From NCBI GenBank assembly GCA_963823755.1, contig CAWGMP010000008.1, positions 62,001-126,000 on the forward strand: a DNA stretch of 64,000 nt, given 5' to 3'. A program made the position numbers and the translations under genes. Under the pieces are notes generated by a model. It saw only the letters and a program-made list of their open reading frames with translations, was not told the origin of the DNA and ran no database searches. Origin of the DNA: GCA-003244245 sp963823755. GTDB lineage: Bacteria > Actinomycetota > Actinomycetes > Mycobacteriales > Pseudonocardiaceae. Below are positions 8,402-17,722 of this stretch, piece by piece; the stretch's first letter is position 1; each line of letters opens with the position of its first letter.

Positions 8402-9843
8402 TGGCCACCCCCCCTGTCGCCGCCCCGGACGCAGGCCCGCATCCCGGGTCGGTACCGCCTACCAAGCGTGGGCTGGAGCTGGCCATGCTGGCCTTCGCCA
8501 CCGTCGTGGTGACCGCGGCACTGGTGCTGGTGGAGCTCAACCAACCGCAGGGGGTCAGTCGGACGCTGCTCTACTACGGGGCCGCTTACCTGGCCCTGTT
8601 CGGCGGAGCCCATGTCGCGGTGCGATGGCTGGCGCCCTATGCCGATCCGCTGATCCTGCCCTGCGTCGCCTTGCTCAACGGGTTGGGACTGGTGGTCATC
8701 CACCGGCTCGACCTGGCCGACGAGGCGTCCGCCGCTTCGGTCGGCGACCCGGTCCCGGCCGGTAATGTCCCCCATCAAATCGCCTGGACAACGCTGGGTA
8801 TCGGGCTTTTCGTCGCGGTGCTGGTGCTGGTCCGCGATCACCGCATGCTGGCTCGCTACGGCTACACCTGCGGGCTGGTCGGGCTCGCGGCGCTGGCGCT
8901 GCCTGGCCTGCTGCCCGCCGCCGTCTCCGAGGTCAACGGCGCCAAGATCTGGCTGCGCTTCGGCGGCTTGACCATCCAACCGGGTGAGTTCGCCAAGATC
9001 CTGATCATGATCTTCGTTGCCGCGTTCCTGGTGACCAAACGGGACCTGTTCACCACCGCGGGCCGAAACGTGCTGGGCATGGAGTTGCCCCGGGCCCGGG
9101 ACCTCGCACCGCTGCTGATGGCCTGGGGGCTGTCGCTGGGTGTGTTGGTGCTGGAGAAGGATCTGGGTACCTCGCTGCTGTTCTTCGGCATCGTGCTGGT
9201 GCTCATCTACGTCGCCACCGAACGGATCTCGTGGTTGGTGATCGGGCTGCTCTTCTTTCTCGGCGGCGCGGTCGTCTCGGACCTGCTCTTCAGGCATGTG
9301 CAGCGCCGGGTGACCGCCTGGATCAACCCGTTCTCCGACTACGACGGCGCCGGCTACCAGATGGCGCAGTCACTGTTCGGGCTGGGTACCGGCGGGGTGT
9401 TCGGTACCGGGTTGGGCGCCGGCCGCCCTGACCTGGTACCCGAAGCACACACCGACTTCATCACCGCCGCGATCGGCGAGGAGCTGGGCTTCGTCGGGTT
9501 GGCCGCCGTGCTGTTCACCTACCTGCTGGTGGTGACGCGGGGGATGCGCAGCGCGCTCACCGTCCGGGACACCTTCGGCAAACTGCTCGCTGCTGGGTTG
9601 TCCTTCGCGATCGGACTGGAGGTGTTCATCGTCGTCGGCGGGGTGACCAAGCTGATCCCGCTGACCGGGCTCACCGCGCCGTTCCTGGCCTACGGCGGTT
9701 CCTCGCTGCTGGCCAACTACATCCTCGTGGCGCTCCTGCTCCGGATCTCTCATGCGGCCCGGTCGCCGGCGGCTTCCTCGGCGCCACGCAAGCCGGTTGC
9801 TCCGCTGGCCGAGGCGCACACCGAGATGGTGCAGCGCCCGTGA
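8401..9843 (+). CDS. rodA: SEDS-family peptidoglycan polymerase RodA/FtsW
   Basis: Polytopic membrane glycosyltransferase that polymerises lipid II together with the class B PBP encoded next to it. At 480 residues it shows about ten or more hydrophobic helices. SEDS hallmarks include the periplasmic loop with VNGAKIWLRFG, QPGEFAK, EKDLGTSLLFFG and the late-loop segments PEAHTDFITAAIGEELG and FLAYGGSSLLANY. ATG 8401 lies in the pstP stop (TGATG), so the longer in-frame extension is rejected. Its end overlaps pbpA by four bases. Confidence 0.95.
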   Translation: MATPPVAAPDAGPHPGSVPPTKRGLELAMLAFATVVVTAALVLVELNQPQGVSRTLLYYGAAYLALFGGAHVAVRWLAPYADPLILPCVALLNGLGLVVIHRLDLADEASAASVGDPVPAGNVPHQIAWTTLGIGLFVAVLVLVRDHRMLARYGYTCGLVGLAALALPGLLPAAVSEVNGAKIWLRFGGLTIQPGEFAKILIMIFVAAFLVTKRDLFTTAGRNVLGMELPRARDLAPLLMAWGLSLGVLVLEKDLGTSLLFFGIVLVLIYVATERISWLVIGLLFFLGGAVVSDLLFRHVQRRVTAWINPFSDYDGAGYQMAQSLFGLGTGGVFGTGLGAGRPDLVPEAHTDFITAAIGEELGFVGLAAVLFTYLLVVTRGMRSALTVRDTFGKLLAAGLSFAIGLEVFIVVGGVTKLIPLTGLTAPFLAYGGSSLLANYILVALLLRISHAARSPAASSAPRKPVAPLAEAHTEMVQRP

Positions 9844-11315
9844 ACACGCCGCTTCGTCGGGTCGCGCTGGCCGTGATGGGCATGATCGTGCTGCTGTTGC
9901 TCAACGCCACGTACATCCAGGTCGTCAACGCCGACACCTACCGCACCGACCCACGCAACCGGCGGGTTCTGCTCGACGAGTACAGCCGCCAGCGCGGTCA
10001 GATCATCGCCGGCGGTCTCCCGGTGGCCAACTCGGTGGAGACCGGCGGGCAGTTGCGCTTCCTGCGCAGGTACCTCAACGGCCCGCTGTACGCCCCGGTC
10101 ACCGGTTACTACTCGCTGCGTTACGGCTCGGGTGGTATCGAGAATTCGATGGACTCGGTGCTCAACGGTTCCGACGGCCGGCTGTTCGTGCGGCGGCTGT
10201 CAGATCTGATCACCGGTCGGGAACCCAGCGGGGGCAGCGTCGAGCTCACCATCAACCCCGCCGTCCAGCGGGCGGCCTACGACCAGTTGACCCGCCGGGG
10301 TTACACCGGTGCGGTCGTGGCGATCAAGCCCAGCACCGGCGAAATCCTGGCGATGGCCGCCACCCCCTCCTACGACCCGAACCGGCTGTCTGCACACGAC
10401 GGTGCGGAACAGGAGGCCGCCTGGAACGAGGACACCTCGACCCAGCGTGGCTCCCCACTGACCAACCGCGCGGTGGGGTCGACCTACCCCCCGGGGTCGA
10501 CCTTCAAGCTGGTCGTGACTGCGGCCGCGTTGGAAGCCGGAAAGGCCACCCCGGACACTCCGCTGACGGCAGCCGCCGAACTGCAACTGCAGAACACCAC
10601 CACGCTGCTGCACAATTTCGCCGATCAGCCATGTGGGCCCGGGGGCACCACGACGCTCAAGGCGGCGCTGGTGCGCTCCTGCAACACCGCCTTCGCCGAG
10701 CTGGCCGCCATGGTCGGGGAGAACGATCTTCGCAAGCAGGCCCAACTGTTCGGTATCGGGCAGCAGGACCTCACCATTCCCATCCCGGTGGCGCCTTCGA
10801 CCGTGGGCGCCATTCCCGACGTCGCCGCCTTGCAGCAGTCCGGGATCGGGCAGCGCGATGTGGCGCTGACACCGTTGCAGAACGCGGAGATCGCCGCGAC
10901 GATCGCCAACGGCGGGGTGCGGATGAAACCCCAGCTGGTGCGTAACATCCTGGCCCCGGACCTGTCCGTGTTGGACAGGTTCGTTCCTGAGCAGGCCGGC
11001 GCCGCGATGTCGCGCTTCACCGCCTCTCAGATCCGGGACATGATGATCGCCGCTGAGAACAGCTACCGCAATGACGGTAAGATCAACGGGGTCAGTATCG
11101 CCGCGAAGACCGGTACCGCCGAGCACGGCGCCGATCCCAAGAACACCCCACCGCACGGTTGGTATGTGGCCTTCGCCCCCGCAGACAACCCGCAGGTGGC
11201 GATCGCAGTGGTGGTGGAGAACGGCGGAGACCGCAATCTCGAGGCGACCGGTGGCTCACTGGCCGCGCCGATCGGTCGAGCCGTCATCGGCGCCGCTCTG
11301 CAAGGGGGCCGCTGA
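9840..11315 (+). CDS. pbpA: Class B penicillin-binding protein PbpA (transpeptidase)
   Basis: Single-pass membrane D,D-transpeptidase that cross-links peptidoglycan made by RodA. An N-terminal helix (about residues 8-27) anchors it. The dimerisation region follows, then the transpeptidase domain. That domain has the SxxK motif (GSTFK, in PPGSTFKLVV), SxN as SCN (RSCNTAFAE), and KTG (AAKTGTAEH). At 491 residues it is the usual length for actinobacterial PbpA. It starts with GTG overlapping rodA (GTGA). Its stop overlaps an in-frame ATG at 11315 that may be an alternative pknB start. Confidence 0.95.
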   Translation: MNTPLRRVALAVMGMIVLLLLNATYIQVVNADTYRTDPRNRRVLLDEYSRQRGQIIAGGLPVANSVETGGQLRFLRRYLNGPLYAPVTGYYSLRYGSGGIENSMDSVLNGSDGRLFVRRLSDLITGREPSGGSVELTINPAVQRAAYDQLTRRGYTGAVVAIKPSTGEILAMAATPSYDPNRLSAHDGAEQEAAWNEDTSTQRGSPLTNRAVGSTYPPGSTFKLVVTAAALEAGKATPDTPLTAAAELQLQNTTTLLHNFADQPCGPGGTTTLKAALVRSCNTAFAELAAMVGENDLRKQAQLFGIGQQDLTIPIPVAPSTVGAIPDVAALQQSGIGQRDVALTPLQNAEIAATIANGGVRMKPQLVRNILAPDLSVLDRFVPEQAGAAMSRFTASQIRDMMIAAENSYRNDGKINGVSIAAKTGTAEHGADPKNTPPHGWYVAFAPADNPQVAIAVVVENGGDRNLEATGGSLAAPIGRAVIGAALQGGR

Positions 11316-11443
11316 TGGCCAGCCGCACCAACGGGATGGACGATCCACCCCCATCGGGTGACAGCCGGGCGGGAGGCATGATGGGGCCTGGACCGGGTCG
11401 CGACACGGCGCGGGTCACGAACGAGGAGCGGGACGGCGCAACG

Positions 11444-13387
11444 ATGACGACTCGCCGACTACTGTCGGATCGCTATGAGCTGGGCGAGACGCTCGGCTAC
11501 GGAGGAATGTCCGAGGTGCACCGCGGACGTGACGTCCGACTCGGCCGCGACGTGGCGGTCAAGGTGCTGCGCGCCGATCTCGCCCGAGACCCTCAGTTCC
11601 AGCATCGGTTCCGCCGCGAGGCACAGAATGCCGCCGCGCTGAACCATCCGGCGATCGTCGCGGTGTACGACACCGGCGAGACGGTCTCTGAGAACGGCTC
11701 GTTGCCCTACATCGTGATGGAGTTCGTCGACGGCCGGACACTGCGCGACATCGTCAAGACCGAAGGTCCGATGGACGAGCAGCGCGCGATGGAGACGATG
11801 GCAGACGTCTGCGCCGCCCTGGACTTCAGCCACCGCAACGGCATCATCCATCGTGACGTCAAGCCGGCCAACGTAATGATCAACAATGCCGGCTCGGTCA
11901 AGGTGATGGACTTCGGTATCGCTAGGGCGCTGGCCGACGGCCAAGGCGTGACCCAGACCGCCGCAGTGGTCGGCACCGCCCAGTATCTGTCTCCCGAGCA
12001 GGCCCGCGGGGAACTGGTGGACGCCCGGTCGGACGTCTACGCCGCTGGTTGCGTGCTCTACGAGCTGATCACCGGGGATCCGCCGTTCACCGGTGACTCC
12101 CCGGTGGCGGTGGCCTACCAGCACGTCCGCGAAGACCCCATACCGCCGTCACATCAGAACCCTGGCGTGTCCCCGGCACTGGACGCGGTGGTGCTCAAAG
12201 CGATGAGCAAGAACCCGGCCAACCGCTACCAGTCCGCTGCTGAGATGCGCACCGACATGGTCCGCGTGCTGTCCGGCCAGCGGCAGCTGGCGCCGATGGT
12301 GATGACCGACGCTGATCGCAACCTCATGCTGGACTCGGGCCCCACCGTGGCCCTTCGCCCCGTGCGGCCCACTCGGGCCGGCCGGCGGCACGCGGAGCCC
12401 GGCGCCGGGCCGGCCGACGAGCGTCGGTCCGGACGCGGCCTCGGGATCCTCACCACGGTGGTGGTCGCCGCGATCATCGGCTTGCTCCTGCTGTTGTTCA
12501 CCGATCTGTTCGGTGGCAGACCCCAACCAGTGGCGCTGCCGAATGTGGTCGGCCAGCCGGTGTTGACCGCCGAGCAGGCGCTGAACAGTGCGGGCTTTCA
12601 GACCGAGCGCCACCCGATCGAGTCAGAATCGCAGTACCTCGACCGGGTGGTGGACATGGCTCCCAAAGGTCAGGCGATGCCGGGGACGACGATCCGATTG
12701 GATGTCGGTACCGGCCCGGCCGAGATGGAGGTGCCCAACCTGCTCGGGCTGGACCGCGTGCAGGCTCAAGCCTCCTTACAACAGGTGGGTCTGGTGTTGT
12801 CACCCGACCAGCACACGCAGGTCGTCCAGGACGACAAGGACGTCGGCCGGGTGCTCGTCCAGGATCCGGCCGCCGGCCGCCGGTTGGCCAAGGGCAAGTC
12901 GGTGATCATCACCGTCGGCGTGGCCCCGGAGACTGTGGGTGTGCCCGACGTCGTCGGCACCAACATCGACCAGGCCCAGCGCAATATCGCGGTGGCCCAC
13001 CTCACCGCCCAGATCCAGGAGGTCGACTCCACGGCGACTAAGGGTCAGGTCTTGAAACAGAACCCGGCTGGAGGCACCGCCAATGTCAAGGCAGGTGCCA
13101 CGGTGACACTCACCGTGTCCCGAGGCAACCTGCTCCAGATGCCCAACCTGCGCGGCCAGACCCCGACCCAGGCGCAGATCACGCTGCAGAAGCTGGGTTG
13201 GACCGGCACCCTCGGACAGGTGTTCGTCCCGGTGAATGACGGCAATCAGGTCGGCGTCATCGTCGCTCAGGACGTGCCGGCCGGCACCGGGTTCGCCCGT
13301 GACCAGACCATCACGATCACTGTCGGGCAGAGCAGCACGACCACCAACACGACCACCACCAGCCCGTTCGAGCCGAACGACCGCTGA
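11444..13387 (+). CDS. pknB: Serine/threonine protein kinase PknB with four PASTA domains
   Basis: Receptor-type Ser/Thr kinase that senses muropeptides/lipid II and phosphorylates division and wall-synthesis proteins. The kinase domain (about 11-275) has the glycine loop GYGGMS, Lys40, HRDVKPANVM, the DFG motif and an activation loop with VTQTAAVVGTAQYLSPEQ, keeping the TQT sites. A juxtamembrane linker leads to one transmembrane helix (about 345-368). Four extracellular PASTA repeats follow, the last ending in a Thr/Asn tail. ATG 11444 matches the usual MTT...LSDRYELGETLG start and has GAGGAG upstream. ATG 11315, overlapping the pbpA stop, would add 43 unusual residues. Confidence 0.95.
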   Translation: MTTRRLLSDRYELGETLGYGGMSEVHRGRDVRLGRDVAVKVLRADLARDPQFQHRFRREAQNAAALNHPAIVAVYDTGETVSENGSLPYIVMEFVDGRTLRDIVKTEGPMDEQRAMETMADVCAALDFSHRNGIIHRDVKPANVMINNAGSVKVMDFGIARALADGQGVTQTAAVVGTAQYLSPEQARGELVDARSDVYAAGCVLYELITGDPPFTGDSPVAVAYQHVREDPIPPSHQNPGVSPALDAVVLKAMSKNPANRYQSAAEMRTDMVRVLSGQRQLAPMVMTDADRNLMLDSGPTVALRPVRPTRAGRRHAEPGAGPADERRSGRGLGILTTVVVAAIIGLLLLLFTDLFGGRPQPVALPNVVGQPVLTAEQALNSAGFQTERHPIESESQYLDRVVDMAPKGQAMPGTTIRLDVGTGPAEMEVPNLLGLDRVQAQASLQQVGLVLSPDQHTQVVQDDKDVGRVLVQDPAAGRRLAKGKSVIITVGVAPETVGVPDVVGTNIDQAQRNIAVAHLTAQIQEVDSTATKGQVLKQNPAGGTANVKAGATVTLTVSRGNLLQMPNLRGQTPTQAQITLQKLGWTGTLGQVFVPVNDGNQVGVIVAQDVPAGTGFARDQTITITVGQSSTTTNTTTTSPFEPNDR

Positions 13388-13424
13388 CCCCCGTCGGAGG
13401 TCCGTGAAGGGTCACCAACCGGCG

Positions 13425-14069
13425 TCAGTGCACCACCGCGGCGGAGGCGAGCTTGCGCATCCCGGTCTCGAGTTCGACCACCCGCGACTCGTCCACCTCG
13501 GCACCTGCGATACGGAGCCAGTTGGCCAGCAGCCGGTGCCCGCCGTCGGTGAGTACCGACTCGGGGTGGAACTGCACTCCGTGCACCGGGAGCTCCCGGT
13601 GCCGGAGGGCCATCACGATCCCCGACCCGGTGCGGCCGGTGACCTCGAGCTCGTCCGGAATGGTCTCGGGCAGCACGGTCAGCGAGTGATACCGGGTGGC
13701 GATGAACGGCTGCGGCAACCCGGCGAGCACGGCGACCCCGTCGTGGTGCACCTGCGAGGTCTTACCGTGTAGTAGCTCCGGAGCGCGCGCCACAGTGGCG
13801 CCCCAGACCGCCCCGATCGCCTGGTGTCCGAGGCAGACGCCGAGTACCGGGAGGCCCTGCGCTGCGCAGTCCCGGACGATGTCCATACTCGCCCCGGCGC
13901 GCTCCGGAGTGCCCGGCCCTGGGCTGATCAGAACCCCGTCGGCGGAGGCGAGGTCTCCCCCCTCGACTGCGTCGTTGCGCCGCACCACGCACTGGGCTCC
14001 CAGCTGTGCCAGGTAATGCACCAGGTTGTAGACGAAGCTGTCATAGTTGTCGATCACGAGGATGCGCAT
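13425..14069 (-). CDS. trpG: Anthranilate/aminodeoxychorismate synthase glutaminase (TrpG/PabA)
   Basis: Class I glutamine amidotransferase subunit supplying ammonia for anthranilate or aminodeoxychorismate synthesis. It starts RILVIDNYDSFVYNL and has the oxyanion region ISPGPGTPE. The nucleophile motif is LPVLGVCLGHQAIG, and the catalytic His/Glu lie in VHGVQFHPESVLT. At 214 residues it is typical. In mycobacteria the same gene (trpG/pabA) also sits beside pknB. It is convergent with pknB, only 37 bp away. ATG 14069 is preferred because upstream in-frame starts would run through the 14085-14144 hairpin. Confidence 0.92.
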   Translation of the reverse strand: MRILVIDNYDSFVYNLVHYLAQLGAQCVVRRNDAVEGGDLASADGVLISPGPGTPERAGASMDIVRDCAAQGLPVLGVCLGHQAIGAVWGATVARAPELLHGKTSQVHHDGVAVLAGLPQPFIATRYHSLTVLPETIPDELEVTGRTGSGIVMALRHRELPVHGVQFHPESVLTDGGHRLLANWLRIAGAEVDESRVVELETGMRKLASAAVVH

Positions 14070-14084
14070 GATAGGCCAGCTTAA

Positions 14085-14144
14085 CCGGCTCGCGAGTGCG
14101 TGACAGTTGGGAGAACAGAACACTGTCACGCACTCACGAGCCGG
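14085..14144. repeat. Repeated extragenic palindrome, copy 1
   Basis: The 23-bp arms 14085-14107 and 14122-14144 are reverse complements with one mismatch around a 14-nt loop. The core ACTGTCACGCACTCACGAG resembles the palindrome at 22452-22495. It sits between two same-strand genes and has no T-tract. It is probably a dispersed REP-like element. Confidence 0.75.
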
Positions 14145-14152
14145 CGTTGCGC

Positions 14153-14308
14153 TCAGCCTGTCGTCACGGCGTTGAACGGCAGCCGAGGCTCCACCGACGG
14201 GAACACCACCAGGAACAGCAGCGCCACCACCGCAGCCACCAGCAGCAGTGCCTCCAGTAGCTTCACCGCCCGTGATCCGGGCAGGTGCCGCCAGATCCAG
14301 CTGTACAT
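14153..14308 (-). CDS. Small single-pass membrane protein downstream of sortase E
   Basis: 51 residues: a short aromatic, basic lead (MYSWIWRHLPG) followed by a strongly hydrophobic helix (about residues 18-36) and a short polar tail ending near LPFN. I recall similar small proteins next to sortase E genes in related actinobacteria, but the function is unknown. It begins 8 nt after the sortase stop and is almost certainly co-transcribed with it. The longer frame back to 14428 is a shadow inside the sortase gene. Confidence 0.75.
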   Translation of the reverse strand: MYSWIWRHLPGSRAVKLLEALLLVAAVVALLFLVVFPSVEPRLPFNAVTTG

Positions 14309-14316
14309 GATCCTCC

Positions 14317-15129
14317 TCAGCCGCCGGCGGTCAGCTCGACGGGACGTTCGCCCTCGACCTTCCGGTACGAGGCGACCAAGACGCCGTGCACGATAAGTCG
14401 CTGCCGGGCCGAGAACTGGGGGTGACACGTCGTCAACGTGATCAACCGGTTAACGGGAGTCCGACCTGGCTGGCCAGGGATAGGGGAGATCACTTCAACC
14501 TGGGAGGGCAAGACGATCGCCTTTCCCATCACATTGGCGTAGCGGCCGGTCAGCGGCTCGACACCGCGGCACTGCGGCTGCGTTCCCTTGCCCGCCGGCC
14601 AGCCGGCGGACTCACCCAGCAGGGGCAGAACCCGGTAGACGTACCAGTGGTCGACCGTCTCCACCACCACGGCATCACAGGACGACATCAGGTCCAGGGA
14701 GTTGAACGGCGAACCCTTGCCGACCCGGTGCCCCGCCACCGCGAAATTGCCCAGCTGGCCGGGCTCTGCGGTGCCCTGGTAGTGGCCCGGCCCAATCGCC
14801 AGGGTGTCCGGGTCGGTGCCCTGCAGCACGGTGAACACGTAGTCGGGTCCGAACGCCGGAACATATATCTTGGCGATACCCGCACCCTTGACCGGCCGGT
14901 CCACCAGCCCCCGCCCGTTGTGCCAGATGTCATCCAGCTTGGCGGTGGCCTCGCGTTGTTTCTGCGCCGAAGACCAGTTGGTGCCGTAGGCCTCGTAGAA
15001 CACGAACAGCAGCACCACCAAGCCTACCGTCAACAGCAGCTCGCCCACCCCGCGAATCGCCGTCCGTACCGGACCTGCGCGCCCCCGGGATGGTGCGGAA
15101 CCCCGTGCCGGGGGCAGCCCATGGCTCAC
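14317..15129 (-). CDS. Class E sortase
   Basis: Membrane-anchored cysteine transpeptidase that attaches LAXTG-type proteins to the wall. A basic N-terminus leads to one membrane helix (about residues 33-50) and then the sortase beta-barrel. The catalytic His is in NFAVAGHRVG, the Cys in ITLTTCHPQF and the Arg in SARQRLIVHG. GTG 15129 was chosen because GAGGAGG lies 8 nt upstream; the frame extends to 15267 without a better site. The likely client is the LAQTG-ending protein at 18125-19570. Confidence 0.92.
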   Translation of the reverse strand: MSHGLPPARGSAPSRGRAGPVRTAIRGVGELLLTVGLVVLLFVFYEAYGTNWSSAQKQREATAKLDDIWHNGRGLVDRPVKGAGIAKIYVPAFGPDYVFTVLQGTDPDTLAIGPGHYQGTAEPGQLGNFAVAGHRVGKGSPFNSLDLMSSCDAVVVETVDHWYVYRVLPLLGESAGWPAGKGTQPQCRGVEPLTGRYANVMGKAIVLPSQVEVISPIPGQPGRTPVNRLITLTTCHPQFSARQRLIVHGVLVASYRKVEGERPVELTAGG

Positions 15130-15379
15130 GGAACCTCCTCGCAGGGCGGTGATGTCGTCTGTGCGTGCTCCGAACTCCAGCACCGAGAAGGTAGTGGGTG
15201 CGTACATCCAGTAGTTGTCCGCCCCACGCGAAGTGACCGGTGGACCCGCATCCGGGGTTGCCCGCATCGCGACGTGCCGGCTTGCAGCCGCACTAGGTTA
15301 CCGTGTCCGCAGCGATCCCTCTCAGCGATCGCCCAGCCCGTCCGTCACACGACGCTGCTCGTTGAACGAGGAACTGACC

Positions 15380-15646
15380 ATGCCGAAGTCGAAAGTCCGA
15401 AAGAAGTCGATCTACACCCCACCGGTCGACCAGTTGAGCCCGGTGAAGGTTCGCGTCGCGGGCCCCTCGCACCCGTTCTACGTAGCCGTCATGCTCGGGT
15501 TGATGCTGCTGGGCTTGCTGTGGCTGGTAGTCAACTACCTGGCGATCGACAAGATCCCGCTGCTGAACAGCCTGGGCAACTGGAACTTCCTGATCGGCTT
15601 CGCGCTGATGGTCATCGGCCTGCTGATGACGATGCGTTGGCGTTGA
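15380..15646 (+). CDS. crgA: Cell division protein CrgA
   Basis: 88-residue membrane protein of the CrgA family, which links FtsZ-ring and septal PBP components in actinobacteria. A basic cytoplasmic N-terminus (MPKSKVRKKSIYTPP) is followed by two transmembrane helices (about 38-58 and 68-84) and a short charged end (MRWR). The DQLSPVKVRVAGPSHPFYVAV stretch is typical of the family. It is divergent from the sortase gene. ATG 15380 fits the family N-terminus and has GAGGAA nearby. Confidence 0.95.
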   Translation: MPKSKVRKKSIYTPPVDQLSPVKVRVAGPSHPFYVAVMLGLMLLGLLWLVVNYLAIDKIPLLNSLGNWNFLIGFALMVIGLLMTMRWR

Positions 15647-15730
15647 TCGGGTGTTGAGTTCTGCCGGCTTGCGGTCGAACAACACCGATGCCATTCATCC
15701 CCACTGTGGACCGAACCTGTGGAAAGCGGG

Positions 15731-16486
15731 CTAACGCCTCGTGGGGGCGTAGACCACGGTGGCTGTGACCGCGGCGCCGAACGCCAGCCCGCCGAGGTGA
15801 CCGAGAATGGAGACGTTCGGCAGTACCACGCTGATGATCACGTTCAGCAGGATGATGGTCAGTGCGGGTCGCGGGGACATGCGCAGCCGCATCAGCACCA
15901 CTGCGAGGCCGCCCATCAGCCCGAACACTGCTCCCGACGCGCCCGCAGTGTGACTTGCCTGGTCTGCGAAGAGGAACACGACCAGCGACCCGCCGAGTAA
16001 CGAGACGAGATACACCGCCAGGAACCGGATCCACCCCAGCACCCGCTCGAGGTCTCGGCCGATCACCCACAGCGCGATCATGTTGAAGGTGAGATGTAGC
16101 GGCCCGATGTGGAGGAACCCCGCGGTGAGTAGCTGCCACCACGCGCCCTGGGCGACCGCCGCGGGCTGCAGCGCCCATTGCTCGAACAGCGGCGCGTCAG
16201 CGTTGTCGGCTACGCTGCCTGCCTGCGCCACGGTGACCACGAAGATCATGACATTGATCGCGATCAGGATCGGGGTCACCAGCGAGGGGCCGGAGGGTTG
16301 CGCCCACGGGACGGTGATCGTGCGCGGTTGCGAGCGAGCGGCCTGAGCGACGCAGTCAACGCACTGGTAGCCGACCGAAGCCTCCCGCAGGCAGGCGGGG
16401 CAGGCGGGGCGGTCACAGCGGGTGCATCGCACCCCGGTCTCCCGGTCTGGATGCCGGACGCACACGGGACCGGCCATCGCTGTCAT
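15731..16486 (-). CDS. Rhomboid-family intramembrane serine protease
   Basis: 251 residues. The N-terminus has a zinc-ribbon/B-box-like Cys cluster (CVRHPDRETGVRCTRC, CPAC, CVDC at about residues 9-45). Six or so membrane helices follow. The catalytic Ser is in GASGAVFG and the His in LGHLGGL; HLTFNM supplies the conserved H/N loop. The substrate is unknown. It overlaps the ppiA stop by four bases and is probably translated from the same transcript. Confidence 0.9.
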   Translation of the reverse strand: MTAMAGPVCVRHPDRETGVRCTRCDRPACPACLREASVGYQCVDCVAQAARSQPRTITVPWAQPSGPSLVTPILIAINVMIFVVTVAQAGSVADNADAPLFEQWALQPAAVAQGAWWQLLTAGFLHIGPLHLTFNMIALWVIGRDLERVLGWIRFLAVYLVSLLGGSLVVFLFADQASHTAGASGAVFGLMGGLAVVLMRLRMSPRPALTIILLNVIISVVLPNVSILGHLGGLAFGAAVTATVVYAPTRR

Positions 16487-17031
16487 ACCCCGGCCGGCTC
16501 GACGGTGACCCTTTCGATCACGATGTTGTCCACCGGACGGTCCCCGCGGGTAGGTGTGCGGGCGATCGCATCCACCACGACGCGGGACTGCTGGTCGGCC
16601 ACCTCGCCGAAGATGGTGTGCTTGCGATTCAAGTGCGTCGCGGGGCCGACGGTGATGAAGAACTGCGAGCCGTTGGTGTTCGGGCCCGCGTTGGCCATCG
16701 CCAGCAGGTAGGGCCGGTTGAACTGCAACTCCGGATGAGTCTCGTCGCCGAAGCGGTAGCCGGGTCCACCACGTCCGGTGCCGGTCGGGTCACCGCCCTG
16801 GATCATGAAACCCTTGATCACCCGGTGGAACACCGAGCCGTCATAGAACGGCCCAGCCAGTTCCCCCTTGGCGTTGCGCTGGGAGTAGTCCTTGCTGCCC
16901 TCGGCGAGCCCCATGAAGTTCGCCACCGTTTTCGGGGCGTGGGTCGGGAAGAGGGTGACGCGGATATCGCCCTTACTGGTGTGCAGGATCACCTGCGTCT
17001 GGTTTGCCGTGCGCTCAGTCACCAGACCCAT
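16483..17031 (-). CDS. ppiA: Cyclophilin-type peptidyl-prolyl cis-trans isomerase
   Basis: 182-residue cytoplasmic cyclophilin catalysing proline isomerisation. Active-site segments are visible: FHRVIKGFMIQGGD (Arg, Phe, Gln), AMANAGPNTNGSQFFIT and HTIFGEV. No signal peptide or membrane helix is present. The same gene lies near the PknB locus in mycobacteria, which supports the symbol. It precedes the rhomboid gene, sharing an ATGA overlap. Confidence 0.93.
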   Translation of the reverse strand: MGLVTERTANQTQVILHTSKGDIRVTLFPTHAPKTVANFMGLAEGSKDYSQRNAKGELAGPFYDGSVFHRVIKGFMIQGGDPTGTGRGGPGYRFGDETHPELQFNRPYLLAMANAGPNTNGSQFFITVGPATHLNRKHTIFGEVADQQSRVVVDAIARTPTRGDRPVDNIVIERVTVEPAGV

Positions 17032-17071
17032 CCTGCCATCACGCAGGTTCGGTCGCGGACGCGGTGGGACG

Positions 17072-17722
17072 TCAGAGACCCAGTGCAGCGATCACGTGCT
17101 CGGCTATCTGGCGGGCGCCGATGGTCTGCCGCTGGTTGGTCGTGATCACCACTGCGGTGCCCTGCCGGGCTACCGCGAACGCCGCTCCCTCGGCGGTCGG
17201 CTGCGAGCCTCCCGACCACCCGCCGGGAAGCTCGGCCAGGTCGGAGGTGGCCACCGGGACGGCGGCGTCGACGGTTGCCCGCGCCACCTGTGGCGTGGCC
17301 ACCACGATCCAGGTCCGCAGCTGCACGGCGGCGTTGTAGGTGAGGAAGAAACAGGCCGGGTAGGGACGGTCTGGGCCCGTTGCGGAGACCCGCACCGCGG
17401 TGACCCGCTCCCCGTTGGCGGTCTGTACCGCCGCTGCCGACAGGTAACGGCACGGGCCATCGGCGACCGGTTGCGGTGCGGGCGGCGCCACGACTGCGGG
17501 CGGCGCCACTGCGGTGGTCCCGGCCTGCGGCACGGTCGATGGTGAGTTCTGGGTCGGAGTGACGGACAGATCGCCGCAGGCGACGATCCCGATGATGAGC
17601 AGTCCGCCCATGACAGCGGTGATGACCGGTCTCCGACCGAGGCTGGTGATGACCGCTGTCGGGCGCACGGTGGCGATGTCCGCCCTGTGGTGGCGCGCTG
17701 GTGACATGTCGCGCGCAGTCAA
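17072..17722 (-). CDS. DUF2020-like lipoprotein
   Basis: 216 residues. The long basic lead and hydrophobic helix end in a lipobox IVAC (Cys about residue 49), so the mature protein is probably lipid-anchored outside the membrane. An Ala/Pro/Val spacer precedes a domain with GPCRYLSAAAV, VRVSATGPDRPYPACFF, ELPGGWSGG and VVITTNQRQT. These match my recollection of DUF2020 proteins beside ppiA in Pseudonocardiaceae. Two Cys in the domain may pair. Function unknown. The GTG/ATG start could be later, since the first 30 residues look dispensable. Confidence 0.7.
   Translation of the reverse strand: MTARDMSPARHHRADIATVRPTAVITSLGRRPVITAVMGGLLIIGIVACGDLSVTPTQNSPSTVPQAGTTAVAPPAVVAPPAPQPVADGPCRYLSAAAVQTANGERVTAVRVSATGPDRPYPACFFLTYNAAVQLRTWIVVATPQVARATVDAAVPVATSDLAELPGGWSGGSQPTAEGAAFAVARQGTAVVITTNQRQTIGARQIAEHVIAALGL

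Noticed and set aside
8020..9297. 425-codon open frame antisense to pstP and rodA
   Set aside because: It mirrors a high-GC coding region on the other strand, is rich in Gln/His/Arg, and has no family features.
11315..11443. Separate small gene between pbpA and pknB
   Set aside because: The frame runs without stop into pknB and has no family features; it is treated as a possible start extension.
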